NCBI GenBank assembly: GCA_905182985.1
Contig: CAJJDN010000048.1
Span: forward strand, 520,556-584,555
Direction of reading: 5' to 3'
Length of the DNA stretch: 64,000 nucleotides
DNA from: Paramecium sonneborni
Lineage: Eukaryota; Ciliophora; Oligohymenophorea; Peniculida; Parameciidae
The first letter of the stretch is position 1. Each line of letters begins with the position of its first letter. Of this stretch, positions 38,200 through 51,920 are shown piece by piece. A program made the position numbers and the translations under genes. The notes beneath the pieces were generated by a model that was not told the origin of the DNA, ran no database searches, and saw only the letters and a program-made list of their open reading frames with translations.

Positions 38200-38482
38200 T
38201 CATATATTAAGTTTAACTTTTAGTTCTTCTAAGTTAAATTAATTAGTTATAAAAGGATGTTTATTAACTTGTTCAATAGTAAATCTTTTAGTTGGATCAG
38301 GTTCTAACATGTTTTAGATTAGATCTTTGAAATCTGGATGAGGAGGAGTCTTTATCAATTTATCAAAATAATTCCAAAACTGTTACCATTTGTATTAAGA
38401 AATGGTATTCCAAAATCTGCATTTAGATTGAATAGCAATAGTAAAAGGAGGATATCCATAAGCTAGAGTGAAAATTACAACT
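37599..38482. repeat. 884-bp exact duplication, copy 1 (left of the N gap)
   Basis: Matches 38707-39590 base for base with a constant offset of 1108. It ends exactly where the N run starts, and the second copy begins exactly where the N run ends. That geometry is typical of a scaffold join in which the two contig ends overlap but were not merged, so this is probably an assembly artefact. Confidence 0.95.
38200..38482 (-). CDS. Partial copy of the Ser/Thr kinase gene (C-terminal 94 codons)
   Basis: The C-terminal part of the kinase at 39308-40126, inside the duplicated block and cut by the N gap. It carries the subdomain IX-XI end (VVIFTLAYGYPPF...LEPDPTKRFTIEQV...HPFITNQ). Being identical to the full gene and truncated exactly at the gap, it is most likely a redundant assembly copy and not a separate gene. 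Confidence 0.85.
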
Positions 38483-38706
38483 NNNNNNNNNNNNNNNNNN
38501 NNNNNNNNNNNNNNNNNNNNNNNNNNNNNNNNNNNNNNNNNNNNNNNNNNNNNNNNNNNNNNNNNNNNNNNNNNNNNNNNNNNNNNNNNNNNNNNNNNNN
38601 NNNNNNNNNNNNNNNNNNNNNNNNNNNNNNNNNNNNNNNNNNNNNNNNNNNNNNNNNNNNNNNNNNNNNNNNNNNNNNNNNNNNNNNNNNNNNNNNNNNN
38701 NNNNNN
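38483..38706. other. Assembly gap (224 N)
   Basis: Run of N with no sequence information, between the two copies of the 884-bp duplicated block. Confidence 0.99.
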
Positions 38707-39590
38707 ATAAATATTTCTAAGAATAATTTGTAAAGTAGTTTGATAAAGAAAAATAAATATATTAAATTTTCAAAGAAAAAGTTAACTTGATATAATTTAT
38801 TCAAGATGATAACTGACTGTTTTTTTTTCTAAATTTATTCATAAAGAATTTGGAAATCGTCTACAATAAGATGGAATCTCAATCATAATGCTATTTTAAT
38901 AATTTATAACTTATAAGCTTCCTAAAATATGTTGTATTCATTATAAGATTGATAAGATATCCTATAGACTTAAATAAAAATGAATTAAATTTTTGATGTT
39001 TAGTGTCAAGTTTTCTTTTTGATTTCCATTATAATTAAAATAGAGTCTAATTTTAGTATGAAAACCTCTATTTTATGAAGACTTTTAGCTATAATTTATT
39101 AATTGGAATTTTATAATTATAAAAGGCAATAATAAATTATTAAAAAAGAAATATTTTTTATAAATTATTAAAAAAGAAATATTTTTTTAAATTAATTTGA
39201 TTAATTATTAAATTCCAGGAATAAGAATCTGATCTATTATTTATAGCCAAAAGAAGGTTTAGTATATTGATAATTGTTTAGATATGTAATAATAATATAT
39301 ATAATAATCATATATTAAGTTTAACTTTTAGTTCTTCTAAGTTAAATTAATTAGTTATAAAAGGATGTTTATTAACTTGTTCAATAGTAAATCTTTTAGT
39401 TGGATCAGGTTCTAACATGTTTTAGATTAGATCTTTGAAATCTGGATGAGGAGGAGTCTTTATCAATTTATCAAAATAATTCCAAAACTGTTACCATTTG
39501 TATTAAGAAATGGTATTCCAAAATCTGCATTTAGATTGAATAGCAATAGTAAAAGGAGGATATCCATAAGCTAGAGTGAAAATTACAACT
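38707..39590. repeat. 884-bp exact duplication, copy 2 (right of the N gap)
   Basis: Identical to 37599-38482. This copy continues seamlessly into the rest of the kinase gene, so it is the reliable one. Confidence 0.95.
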
Positions 39591-40126
39591 CCTAAAGCAA
39601 AAACATCTGTTTTTTTTAAAGAATTGGAATTGATTATTTTTTCATCTAAATTAAGTTCTGGTGCCATGTAAGTAAGAGTGCCACAATGTCTAGGATATTA
39701 TTTAGATGTATGAAGACAAACAGATAAACCAAAATCTATAATAAACAATTAAGCATCTGAATTGAGCATGATATTCTCTAATTTGATATCTCTATGAACA
39801 TAATCGATAGAATGCATATAGAGTAGAGCATTTGATAATTTTAATAGAATTATTTGTATTGTATTACTATTCAATGGTCCATGATTAATAATAAGTTTAT
39901 GAAGGTCTGTTATCATCAAAGGAGTTGTATACCAATTATAATCATCATCATATTCTAAAATTGAAATAATGTTATCGTGTTTAAGAGAATTAAGTATTTT
40001 GATTTCTCTCTCACGTATTTTACGTGAACACTCTTTAAATAATTTTAAAGCACATTATTTTTGATTAATAATACACTTATTAATTTCACTAGATAAGCCA
40101 TCACCAATTTTCTCAAGTATTTACAT
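39308..40126 (-). CDS. Small Ser/Thr protein kinase
   Basis: 272 aa, one uninterrupted 273-codon frame; essentially a bare kinase domain. Glycine-loop region IGDGLSSEINKC is degenerate (second and third glycines replaced). Subdomain II lysine in CALKLF, catalytic loop YVHRDIKLENIML, IIDFGLSVC for DFG, then CGTLTYMAPEL for the activation-segment end and APE, and PTKRFTIEQVNKHPF at the C-terminus. All three catalytic residues (K, D of HRD, D of DFG) are present, so it should be active. CxTLxYMAPE and the DIKLEN loop suggest the CAMK/AGC-like group (NEK or SNRK-type cannot be excluded). No regulatory domain is attached. The 5' side lies 131 bases from the stop of a MORN-repeat gene on the same strand. 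Confidence 0.92.
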
Positions 40127-40257
40127 TTATTTCTATTTTAGTAATAATAATATATTAAATTAATAATGAAATTTAAAAAATTTAAATCTGTCCATATTAA
40201 AGATAATACTTTTTATAGAATTTTTACAGAATATGCATTTATAAATAAAAACAAGAA

Positions 40258-40706
40258 TCATTCTATTAAAATTCCATCTTTCCAAACTCCTCTAATATCA
40301 TGTCTATCAGAATTGGTATATATTCCTTATCCATCTATCATACCATCATTAAATTCTCCTTCAAATTATTCTCCATTAGTCAAAATAAGAATTCCTTTAC
40401 CATGCATTTTGCCTTCATAAAAATCACCTAAACTGAATAGTAAATAAAAAAACCTTCATAAGTCATCCATCCGTCTTCAATATTTCCCAAATCTCTATAA
40501 TCATATGGTCCTTATATCTAATCTACTTAGAAATTAATAAGTTTTCCTTATCCATGATATTGATTATCTTTCCAAAATCCGCTATAAACTTCATTTTCAT
40601 TTTGGTCTGTGAGTACTCCAAAGCCTTCTCTCATAGCAGGTTCATAACCTTATCCTCTATAAATAAATCCATCTTCATATTATAATGCAAGTTATGTTAA
40701 TTATTC

Positions 40707-40747
<41 letters not shown>

Positions 40748-41360
40748 TGTTTTAATCTGCAGGATTGTATTTATGAACTAAATCTCTAGTTCTATCAATA
40801 GCATCCTAGAATCTTTTCTCTAATTCATCTTCTTGGTAATTAACAATTGGTGTAATTGATTTAATTTAAGGTGTTTACTATTAAAGTTATTATGGTAGTT
40901 GATAGTTTTATTAAGGGAAATTTTATTGAGTAGGTTGATTTGGAAGTGTTAATGTTTGACTTTTTTTAATTGAGTATCTAGGAGCTGTTTAAGGTTGGGT
41001 TAATTATTGTTATGAATTACTTGGGAATATCTATCTATAATTATTAGAATATTGAGGGCTAATAGAATTAGTAAATTAAATTGGATATTAATGAATTGAA
41101 TTTCTTTATTATCTAACAGGATTAGGCTAGTAAATTTAATGGGATTGAATAGTGCATATAGGTTGTGATTATCTGACTTAAATTGATTATTGATATTAAT
41201 ATTATAATTATTGAGTTTAGGGTTGTTTATATACAACAAAAGCAGGTTAAGGTCGTCTATAAGTAGAAGGTTATTATTATGCTTAATAATAAGCTTGTCT
41301 TTATTATTGAATGATATATTATTTTTGTGGTTGAGGAGATGTTAATAATTATGTTCTCAT
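40258..41360 (-). CDS. Q-rich protein with C-terminal MORN repeats
   Basis: 358 aa; one 26-nt intron (40428-40453) leaves exactly 359 codons. The first 180 residues are a low-complexity Gln/Pro/Tyr/Asn-rich segment (e.g. RRPQPAFVVYKQ), followed by a helical piece DELEKRFQDAIDRTRDLVHK, then a polyglutamine run encoded by about 13 TAA codons (the TTA repeat near 40705-40746). The last 130 residues hold MORN repeats: YEDGFIYRGQGY, YSGFWKDNQYHGQGKL, YEGDFYEGKMHGKGILIL and FEGEFNDGMIDGQGIY. MORN repeats typically bind membranes/phosphoinositides or act as cytoskeletal scaffolds, including basal bodies and axonemes; location here is unknown. Confidence 0.9.
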
Positions 41361-43813
41361 TAATATTATTGATAATATTTAATGTATAATCAATTAAATA
41401 AGAATATTATTTAAATAAATGAATATGAGGAAGATACTCCAGAATAATTTCATTATTATTTATAACAACATAAATCTGTAGAAGTAAGTCAAAAAATAGT
41501 GGAATTTATACTATCATTTTCTTATTTGTATTTTCGGTAGATATTTAATCATATTACTAATCTTATTAACTCATACTGAGTTATATTACTCCAGGACTTC
41601 CAAAAAAAACTTTTTCTAATAGCTTTCTCAATCCATATTGGTGCTTATCTATATAAGTTCAATTACTTTTACTTCAAATTTAATATAACAATGTTCCATT
41701 AATCAAATACTTATAACCCATTATAAGATTATTAATCATTCTCTAAAACTTCCTGCCACTCTATCATTTTCCTTAAGCATTTACTACTCCTACTAAAGTA
41801 TGAACTAAACTAGATCTATTCTCTAAAAATCATTTTACAAGTAAAAAAATTAAATGACATTCCTTATTCATTTCGAAATTCATAACATTCCATCCCCCAT
41901 GCTTGAATTCTATAAATTAATTCAATAAAAAGAACTCATACTATTCCAAAAATATACTTCAAAAATATGATTTTAATCAAAACATTATGCCATCACAGAA
42001 TTTTCAGAAGTTATTTAATTTTTCAATATGTAATATTTCTTTATATATCATATATAAATAGGATTTTTTAGAAATGCAATTACTTACGTAAATTGAATCT
42101 AGTATCTTATTTTTTATAAATTTATTTAATTTACTGTGAAAAATTATCAGTTAAATTTATATAATTAAAAATGAATAACTTTTTTAAACATTCTAGAATA
42201 AAAAAACAAGTACTATACAATTTGTATATAAGCCGCTCTTTAATCAAAATGCTTAATGCCATCGTTAAAGTAAAAAATTTAGGGTTTTTTTTGGTTTTTT
42301 AATTTTTTTTTTTGGGCCCTTTTTTTTTTGGGAATTTTTTTTATTATATGGGCCTTTTTTTTTTTGGATATTGTTAAGTCTCCTTTTTATTTTTGAATTT
42401 TAATGGACCACCTAAATGATCCAATATTGTAAAGAATTAAAGTGTTATAAATTTTAAGATTTTGTGTAATTATTTTATGGGTTTTGATTATAATAAAATA
42501 AAGTTGGCAAAATATTATATATTTGCTGTTATTAATAAATTTTGTTAATATAGGTCTATATAATAAAATATAACATTAAAATGATATATTTATAAAAAAT
42601 TTCTTAATAATAAAAAATTAATAAGAAAGTGGGTTGTAAGAAATGTCTGGAAGTTGATTTTTGATAAAGAATCTTATTTAAAAAAAATGTATTAATTGGA
42701 GGTTGGATAATAATTAGGCAATTATAAATAGAAAATAAGTAATGAGGATTAACAGAATAGATTAGTAAAAAATTAGTTGTCAATTTTTTTTGACAATTTG
42801 TGACATAGTATGAAACCATTGATACAAAATATTTAAAAAAAATCCTGACTTTTTAAACTAAAGAAGAAGATTTTATGTTTTTATTTAAATTATGGTCTCT
42901 TGATTTTTATATAAATGCATATAAATTTGTTTTAGTAAAATTTACCCTAGTTGTTAAATACTAATCATACTTGTTAATAATGTGATAATGATTTAAAATT
43001 ATTACACTAATACATTTAAGTTACTAAATTTATTCTTAAATATATATCTATGTCATTAGGATTTAAATGATCCATTATATCATAACTATAACATATATAA
43101 TACAGTGAAATTTTATTTAAGTAATTTATCATTTATAGTAGTGAATGCAAAAAACGTGAAGATGATTGTCCCATTATTTTAGTATTAATGTGTACTTTTG
43201 AATATGAAACTGCTTATTGTTTATTTTTGATCTTGAAAAATGTTATAAAAAAAGCTGCCGTTAGAGTTAATGTTCACGAATTAAAATATAGATTTTTTAA
43301 ACTACTCAATTACGAATCTCTTTAATTGTAGTGTTCGCAATTTTTTCATTTTAAGAGAGCGATAGAATGATTATTTAGATAAATTAAACTAATTCTGATA
43401 GTAAAATGAAAAACAATAATCAAAAAAATTAAAAAAAATGATAAATAAATGAATTTATTTTAAGCCAAATTAAATATGAAAAATTGAGGAATAAAAAAGA
43501 ATTTAAAATTATAAAATTACTATTTATATTGTTTTGTAAGCTAAAAACAAAAATAAATAAAATTATTTATAAAGCTAAATGAATATTCTTTATTCTTCAT
43601 TATTTGCAGATAATATGTCATATAGATTTTATTAAAAAATGAAATAAATTTATAATTCTTTAAATTAAATCTATTTGTAAATAGGCGAATTTTCAAAATT
43701 TGATAAAGTCATCAAAAATGAAAAATAGTTGATAAATCTAAATTATAGTGAGAATTATAAATAATTATAAAAAAAGAATAAGTTTTAAACATTATTAAAG
43801 AAATTTAATATAC
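41361..43813. other. Long gene-poor AT-rich region
   Basis: About 2.45 kb with no confident gene, unusually long for this compact sequence. From 41392 the plus strand reads MYNQLNKNIIQINEYEEDTP... for about 65 codons, and after an unplaced splice a second piece reads IAFSIHIGAYLYKFNYFYF; the order faintly recalls a PCL/P-type cyclin, but the join was not solved. Around 43120-43370 the plus strand encodes REDDCPIILVLMCTFEYETA...HFKRAIE before a TGA at 43368-43370, without an upstream ATG; it could be a gene remnant. The remainder looks non-coding. Confidence 0.45.
42276..42370. repeat. Homopolymer-rich block of aberrant composition
   Basis: Runs of 8-13 T alternate with ggg/ggcc/gggccc groups, unlike anything else in the window. 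It has no coding pattern. Probably poor-quality consensus at a contig weak spot, alternatively a genuine low-complexity tract. Confidence 0.6.
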
Positions 43814-45244
43814 TCAAGTTGATTTACTTTTTACAATTAACTCGATTTAATTTGTAGATTCATTTTCATCATTTTAATCTTGAACACGTTTATGGTATTA
43901 AGTTCGATAATATTTGAATAAAAATATTAGAGGAATAAATCCGATGACAGATAAAATAAGAAGCAAAAAGTTCATTTATCTATAATTATCATAATTTTCT
44001 ATTTCCAACATGTTAGAAATAATATATGAAAAAATAGTAATTTCTAAAATAAAATAAAGTTTAATACCTGAATTGATGGAAGCAAAAGTTAAGCCAAAGC
44101 CAGTTCCAACCATATGAGTTGGAACAATTAAAGGTATATGTGGCCACATTACAGCATAATATGTTCCAAAAAAGAATCCATTAAGTATACTTCCTAAAAG
44201 TGGTACAGCAACGCATTATATATCACATTCTGGCATCAAATAAAAAATGATCATTGTTAATAATTAACAACCACTAGCGATACAAAGAATTTCAATATTG
44301 TTTCCTTTTTTATCTACATAATGACCAACAATTGGACTCAAAATTGCAGAAAGATAGTATGGAATACTAAATATTGTATTTGCAACATTTTACTCCAATT
44401 TATAACTAAATATTTTGATTATAATTACATATTTTTAAACATTTCGACACTGTTATAACAGAAAATGAAGAATACTGAATAACAGGTCATAGCTGTAATT
44501 AAAGTAATATAAAATTCTTAGTTAAAATTTTTAATTTGTCTAAGATCTACACTATCTAATTTAGAATCTGTTGTTTTATCTCTTATATCGCTGCATCTAT
44601 CAATTTAAGTGAGAATAATGATTATTAGTAAACTTATTATAGCAATAAGGAGACACATCAATAAACATTGAGATAATTCATTATTAGAAGATAGATACAG
44701 ATATGGATAGATAATAGCAGCTCCAATTGATCCTAATCTACAGATAGCAGTATCAATCCTATTTTTATTTAATTAATGTACCCAAATGCAAGTGAATTTT
44801 CTTTACCTTTAAACCATTTGTTGATATAATAACTCTCAGCTACAAAACCACTTGATTCAAATAATCCAAAAATAAATCTACCAATCACCATCCAAATAAA
44901 ATGTTTATAAATTACTGATATGAAACATAAAACTTTTTTTATAATATTCTATTATTAATACGTTAGCCAATAATCACAACTGATCCAAAAAGGACATAAG
45001 AACGTCTTACTCCAAAAGTATCTATAATCAAACCTCCAATTAATGACATTATCATATTTGGAAATGTTCTGAATGTGAGTAAATAATTAATTTATGCTTA
45101 GGACACATTAAAATAAGATTTGATTTATTCTCCTAAAAGTGCTGGATATTCTCCTATTAAAAACTATACTAATGGATAAACACCAATTAACACTAATACA
45201 AACCATCTTAAATTTGTGTTATGCCAAGAAGTCATTTTTTCCAT
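43814..45244 (-). CDS. MFSD1-like major facilitator transporter
   Basis: 443 aa; four introns (29, 23, 23 and 24 nt) leave exactly 444 codons. Twelve-helix MFS layout. The conserved A-motif after helix 2 is GGLIIDTFGVRRS (GxxxD...GRR type). MFSD1-type hallmarks follow: GRFIFGLFESSGFVAESYYI and NKWFKGKENSLAFG before helix 5, and RLGSIGAAIIYPY. The second half has PIVGHYVDKKG, the repeat of the A-motif, and a last helix LLILSVIGFIPLIFLF with a polar tail. Animal MFSD1 is a lysosomal dipeptide exporter; substrate and location here are inferred by family only. Starts 97 bases from the divergent gene at 45342. Confidence 0.82.
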
Positions 45245-45341
45245 TATTTAATTTTAATTTTTATTTCTTTTTTGCTTATAAATTATAAATGATATCCATA
45301 TTTTTCTATAATATATTATATATAAAAATTCAAATATTAAA

Positions 45342-47548
<2,207 letters not shown>

Positions 47549-47609
47549 AATAATATATACAGAAAATTGGCTATTTTTAATTATTTTAATTTTAATTTTT
47601 AAATAATTG

Positions 47610-49562
47610 TCATTAAGGAATATATGATTTCATAATTTTAGAGTTTGTCCCTTGAACCATTGAACGTCCTTATTAATTCACTTTTTCTTTTAATTCGTAG
47701 TTTTCAACTTCAATTTGATTAGCTTTTTTTCTCAATTATTCATTTTGTTATTTTAACTCATTAATCAATTAATTAATATTTTTATTCTAATTTTCTAAAA
47801 AAATATTACTTGGAGTTCAAGTTATTCTTTATCCATTCTCAAACCTTATATTTTATCTTCATAATATTATTCTCTTTTTTAAATTTAATTTTCTAATTCT
47901 TGGTTCTTTTATTTATAATTGCTGTTTTCATGTTCTAACTTATATTTATCTACTTTGATATTTTATTCAAAATCTTCCTTTTCTTACTTTAACCTATGAT
48001 TTTCTTTTTATAATTTTTCTGTTAAAATATCTTTCTGATTTAAAAGATGTTCTAATTCTTCTATTTTCTAATATTTATATATAATTTACGTTATCACTGT
48101 TTTCAAGAGATTATTTATACTTAACTTTCTACTATTCTATTAACTTATCTCTTTCATTCTTTAAAGCTTCTATTTAGGTTTAATGTGATTTAATCATGGA
48201 ATCAATTTATAATTGTTACTATCTATTAATTGAATTTAAATTATCAATTTCTAAAGTTTGTTTGCTTTCTTTATCAGCTTTTTTCTATGATTATTTAGTT
48301 CTATTAATTTAAATTATTAATTACAGCTCTTCTTCTCGTTTTTATATAATTTCAATTTTTCTATTGAGTTCATCTATTATATCCTATTTTTTTTTGTTCT
48401 CTTTTTCCAATTCATTAAGCTTTGTTTTAAAATTTTTAGAATCAGAAGAAATTTAATCTTTTTCCTTCGTAACCGAAAGATTTTATGTTTACAATTCTCT
48501 AAACTACCTCAATTTTTCTGTAATCTCTGAATTCAAACTATCTTTTTACGTTTCAAAATCCCTTTTTTCAGTTTCAGAATCATATTTTAAAGCTTCATAT
48601 TTTTTTTCTAATTCTTCATATTATAACATTAATTTTGTATTATCTTATTACAATTTTATATATTAATTCTTCACTTCTCTTAATTTACTATCAGTATCTT
48701 TATTAGAGTTTAGTAAATCTTCATATTTTTTTTTAAAATCTAATTTAGAATTACTAAGTTCATTAGTTTCTGATGATAATTTTTCATTTCTTTATTAAAA
48801 TTCCTTTATTTATTTTTTCTACAATTCACTATCTCTTTATAATTCTTTTAATTTTCCTAAAAGTTCCTTGTAATTTTTTAGTAATGTATGATTTTCTTAT
48901 GAAAGTTCTTTTACTTTCTCTGCCCAATCATCTTTTTATAACCGTTCTTTCTTTAAATATATATTTACTATGTAGATTAGCCATCTAATTTTAAATTGTG
49001 CCATTTTAATAGATATTTAAAATAATTTCACATTTTTTCTCTAATTATTCCCTAAGATTCTAATTATCTTCTACCAATTGTTTTGATAATTAATCTAATT
49101 AATTTAGGCTTTATTTTTATATCTCAATCTATACTATTATAACATTTATATACTGTATGTTTTTGTTCTAATATTTATTCATCATAACAGTCTAACAAAG
49201 GTTGCAACTATTTCCATGTAAATTCTGTTCTCAAATGTGGAGCTTCTTATTTTAACTCATTTTCATCATCATCTGTACTTATATATGATCCAAATCTATT
49301 AATATATTGTTAAATTTCTTTTAATGCTTTTTCAACTTATTGATTAATTAATTTAAAATACGTAATATTTAATACATAGCACTACTTTCTTATTCTCTTT
49401 CATAATCGGTCTTCATCTCTTACAGACTTTTATTCTTATTAACAATCTCATGTTAATTTTTCTATTAGAATGATTATTGAATTCCTAATTAACCTTGATA
49501 AGCTCCATATTGAGATTGAGCTTATAATATAAAAATGAATGCATACTATTTAATTTAGACAT
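47610..49562 (-). CDS. Long coiled-coil protein
   Basis: Starts MSKLNTQSQYGAYQGQ after splicing a 26-nt intron next to the start; a second 26-nt intron and at least one more (about 20 nt) follow. The N-terminal 120 residues include a globular-looking piece with DDDENELKQEAPHLRTEF and WKQLQPLLDCYDEQILEQ. From about residue 200 to near the end the protein is heptad-rich, e.g. KELSQENHTLLKNYKELLGK, ELEKKYEALKYDSETEKRDF and DIIDELNRKIEIIQKREEEL, typical of a long parallel coiled coil. The last residues RSMVQGTNSKIMKSYIPQ precede the TGA complementary to 47610-47612. About 600 aa. Probably a cytoskeletal or basal-body/ciliary structural protein; no specific family recognised. Convergent with the polyQ gene (61 bases apart). 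Confidence 0.75.
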
Positions 49563-49609
49563 TAACTTTCAAATTTTATATTAAATAACTATATAAATTT
49601 TATCATTAT

Positions 49610-51246
49610 ATGCATATTGAAAATAAATCAAGTAAGATTATCAGCGAATTCATAACATAATTTCCAGAAGAAAGAAGAAATAGTGTCATAAATTTTCTAT
49701 TAATTCTTGGATTTGATATAGCTAGAAAATTAGGATAAAACAATTAAACAGAATTGTTTTAAACAATGAAATAGTTATCAAGTATAAATTTATTCAAATA
49801 ATAATTATAGAATTTATCATTAATGATTGTACTTAAAATGGCCAAACTGAATTAAGAGAAGAAATAAAAAAGATTTAGCAATAATTAGTTTAACTTAATT
49901 CATTATTCAATAATAGTGAAAATGAATAAATCTAATCCAAAAGCCAAGATATGCATTAAAATCAACTCTAAACTAAACCATTATATATCCATAACAGATT
50001 TTATACTCAAAATGATATGGAAGATTAAATAAATTCAAGAATGAGAGAAGAACAATTAAATAGTACGAATTCAAAAAATTAATTCAAACCTGCCAAAAGA
50101 AATAATATCAATAAATCACCATTTTAACAAAATAATAATAATTTAACTGCTAAAATTACTGAATCTCCACCTCCTCCTATGATTTACTAAAATACTGCAA
50201 GCAACAAATTTAATATTAAACCTCATCTAGATGATCATTAAATGTAATAATAATTCATTTATTTTTTTAAGTAAATAGTTACTATATTCTTAAAATGAGA
50301 AAGTTTATTAAGATGATTTCGATTCCATTTCTAATAGAGGTCATCAATACAATCAATCTCCAAAATCTATTAAATATACATTAAATATTTAAAACTTTGG
50401 TACGATTAAGAATAATTATAGACAATTTAGGTTAAAGATTTTAAACCCATGAAACTAATAAAAAAATTAAACCTTAATAAACTTCCAATAGTAGTAGATA
50501 AAAAAAAAAAGTTCCTGCATATCTATAAAATGTTGAATCTAAAATAAAACATAAATTAGATTAAGATAAATAAGCATTTAAAAATTAAAAAAGTAAATAT
50601 TTTTAGTATTTTAAGATTTCGATGATGATGATAATTCTTATTATAATTATAAAATGTTATCAACTTAGTAAATGACTGCAAATTTTTAAAATAATAATAA
50701 TAATTTTATCCGTCCAAGTTAAGAATCAGATACTTATTATGAGATTTAATAATATTTGATTAACTAATAAAACTAAAATTATCACCTTTCACCTGTATAG
50801 GAAATGAAAACTGATAATGAAATTATATCAAACAAAAAAAAAACTTAAAATTTTAGTGATAAAATTAAAAGTTCATTAAAAAGTTCATAAGAAACAAGAA
50901 ATCTAAGATAAAATCAGCAATAAAATTTTTTCGAAAAACATGAAAACTTGCCTTATTAAAATTCCATAACTCCTATATAAGTATCTGATTTTTAAATGAG
51001 TAAATAATAATCAGATTTAAGTTTTGAAGCTTTTAGAAAAAAAGCCTAATTTACTTCTCCATATGTATGAATCTAAATTTATTTTAGGCTGTATCTTTAT
51101 AATAAAGTTCTTAACAAATTCATACAGCATAAAAACCTTAAAGAAATGATGAAGAAAGTAGTGAAAGTTTTTCAAATTTTACACCACCTAACAAGGAAAT
51201 TAGTGAATTTTTATCAAAATAATGCATTTATTTAGACTAAGATTGA
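49610..51246 (+). CDS. Largely disordered protein (unrecognised)
   Basis: Starts MHIENKSSKIISEFITQFPE, a short helical N-terminus (VINFLLILGFDIARKLGQ) that may be a LisH-like or dimerisation motif by its pattern, not confirmed. After an intron near 49780 a helical piece TELREEIKKIQQQLVQLNSL follows, then low-complexity sequence rich in N, Q, S and P (ESPPPPMIYQN). Other readable exons: DDFDSISNRGHQYNQSPKS, KVPAYLQNVESKIKHKLDQD and near the end NKEISEFLSKQCIYLDQD before the TGA at 51244-51246. Several introns were not resolved, so residue numbers are not given. It starts 47 bases from the divergent coiled-coil gene. Confidence 0.55.
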
Positions 51247-51273
51247 GATTTATATTTATCTTTTGTTTTATTG

Positions 51274-51920
51274 ATGTTCAAAATATTTAGGCTGATTGAA
51301 ACACTTGGTCGATTCTTGAAAAAACACCCAACAGGAACAGGTAGACGTATAGCTATATCTCCATTCTTTAAAAATATTTTGACAGAAGATGAAGAAGAAA
51401 ATTTCAAAAGACAAGAAATATTTTATGATCCACATACGTAATTTATAAATATATTAGAGTTATTATTTGAGGCAATAGAAAATTTAGTCTTATTAAAACG
51501 AACTAAAGTAGAAAAATCAGAATGGATATAATTAAAATGGATTATCAGAATTAGGTAAATATTATTTCAACTCTATAGTTATTACATAAAAAATGCCAGA
51601 AAGAAGTTTATTATTACACACAGGGGATTATTAAATTGGTAAATAAGAAAGCTTTCTTCATTCAATTCAGTTAGGTAGAAAAGGAGCTGAAAATCATTTT
51701 TTTAGTTTAGATGATATTGAATCAGTTTATAGCTCTAATGATTAGGATATACATTTTGATATGTAATTGTTTAAAATATTTTTAGAGAAGACAGCTTAAT
51801 TTACCAGCATTGAAATATTCTCAATTATTTAATATTATATTATTATTTCTAAATTGTGCATCAAAAAATATTGATGATGATTCTTCTGTGTAAAAGAAAC
51901 AGGTAGACATCTGTTAATGA
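51274..51920 (+). CDS. Unrecognised 190-aa protein
   Basis: Three introns (25 nt starting GTCTTATTAAAAC, 24 nt starting GTAAATATTATTTC, 25 nt starting GTAATTGTTTAAA) leave exactly 191 codons. The start MFKIFRLIETLGRFLKKHPT is basic and amphipathic. Other segments are AISPFFKNILTEDEEENFKR, HTQFINILELLFEAIENL, MPERSLLLHTGDYQIGKQES and ENHFFSLDDIESVYSSNDQD, then LPALKYSQLFNIILLFLNCA and an acidic end. Mostly helical by eye, no motif known to me. First intron starting GTC and third ending GAG are atypical, so the join points may be off by a few bases even though the total length fits. It begins only 27 bases after the preceding stop. Confidence 0.55.

Noticed and set aside
38200..38482. A second Ser/Thr kinase gene
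   Set aside because: Identical to the C-terminus of the gene at 39308 and cut exactly at the N run; best explained as a duplicated contig end.
41392..41930. A cyclin gene on the plus strand
   Set aside because: Some segments recall PCL-type cyclins, but no start-to-stop model with normal introns could be built and key cyclin-box residues are missing.
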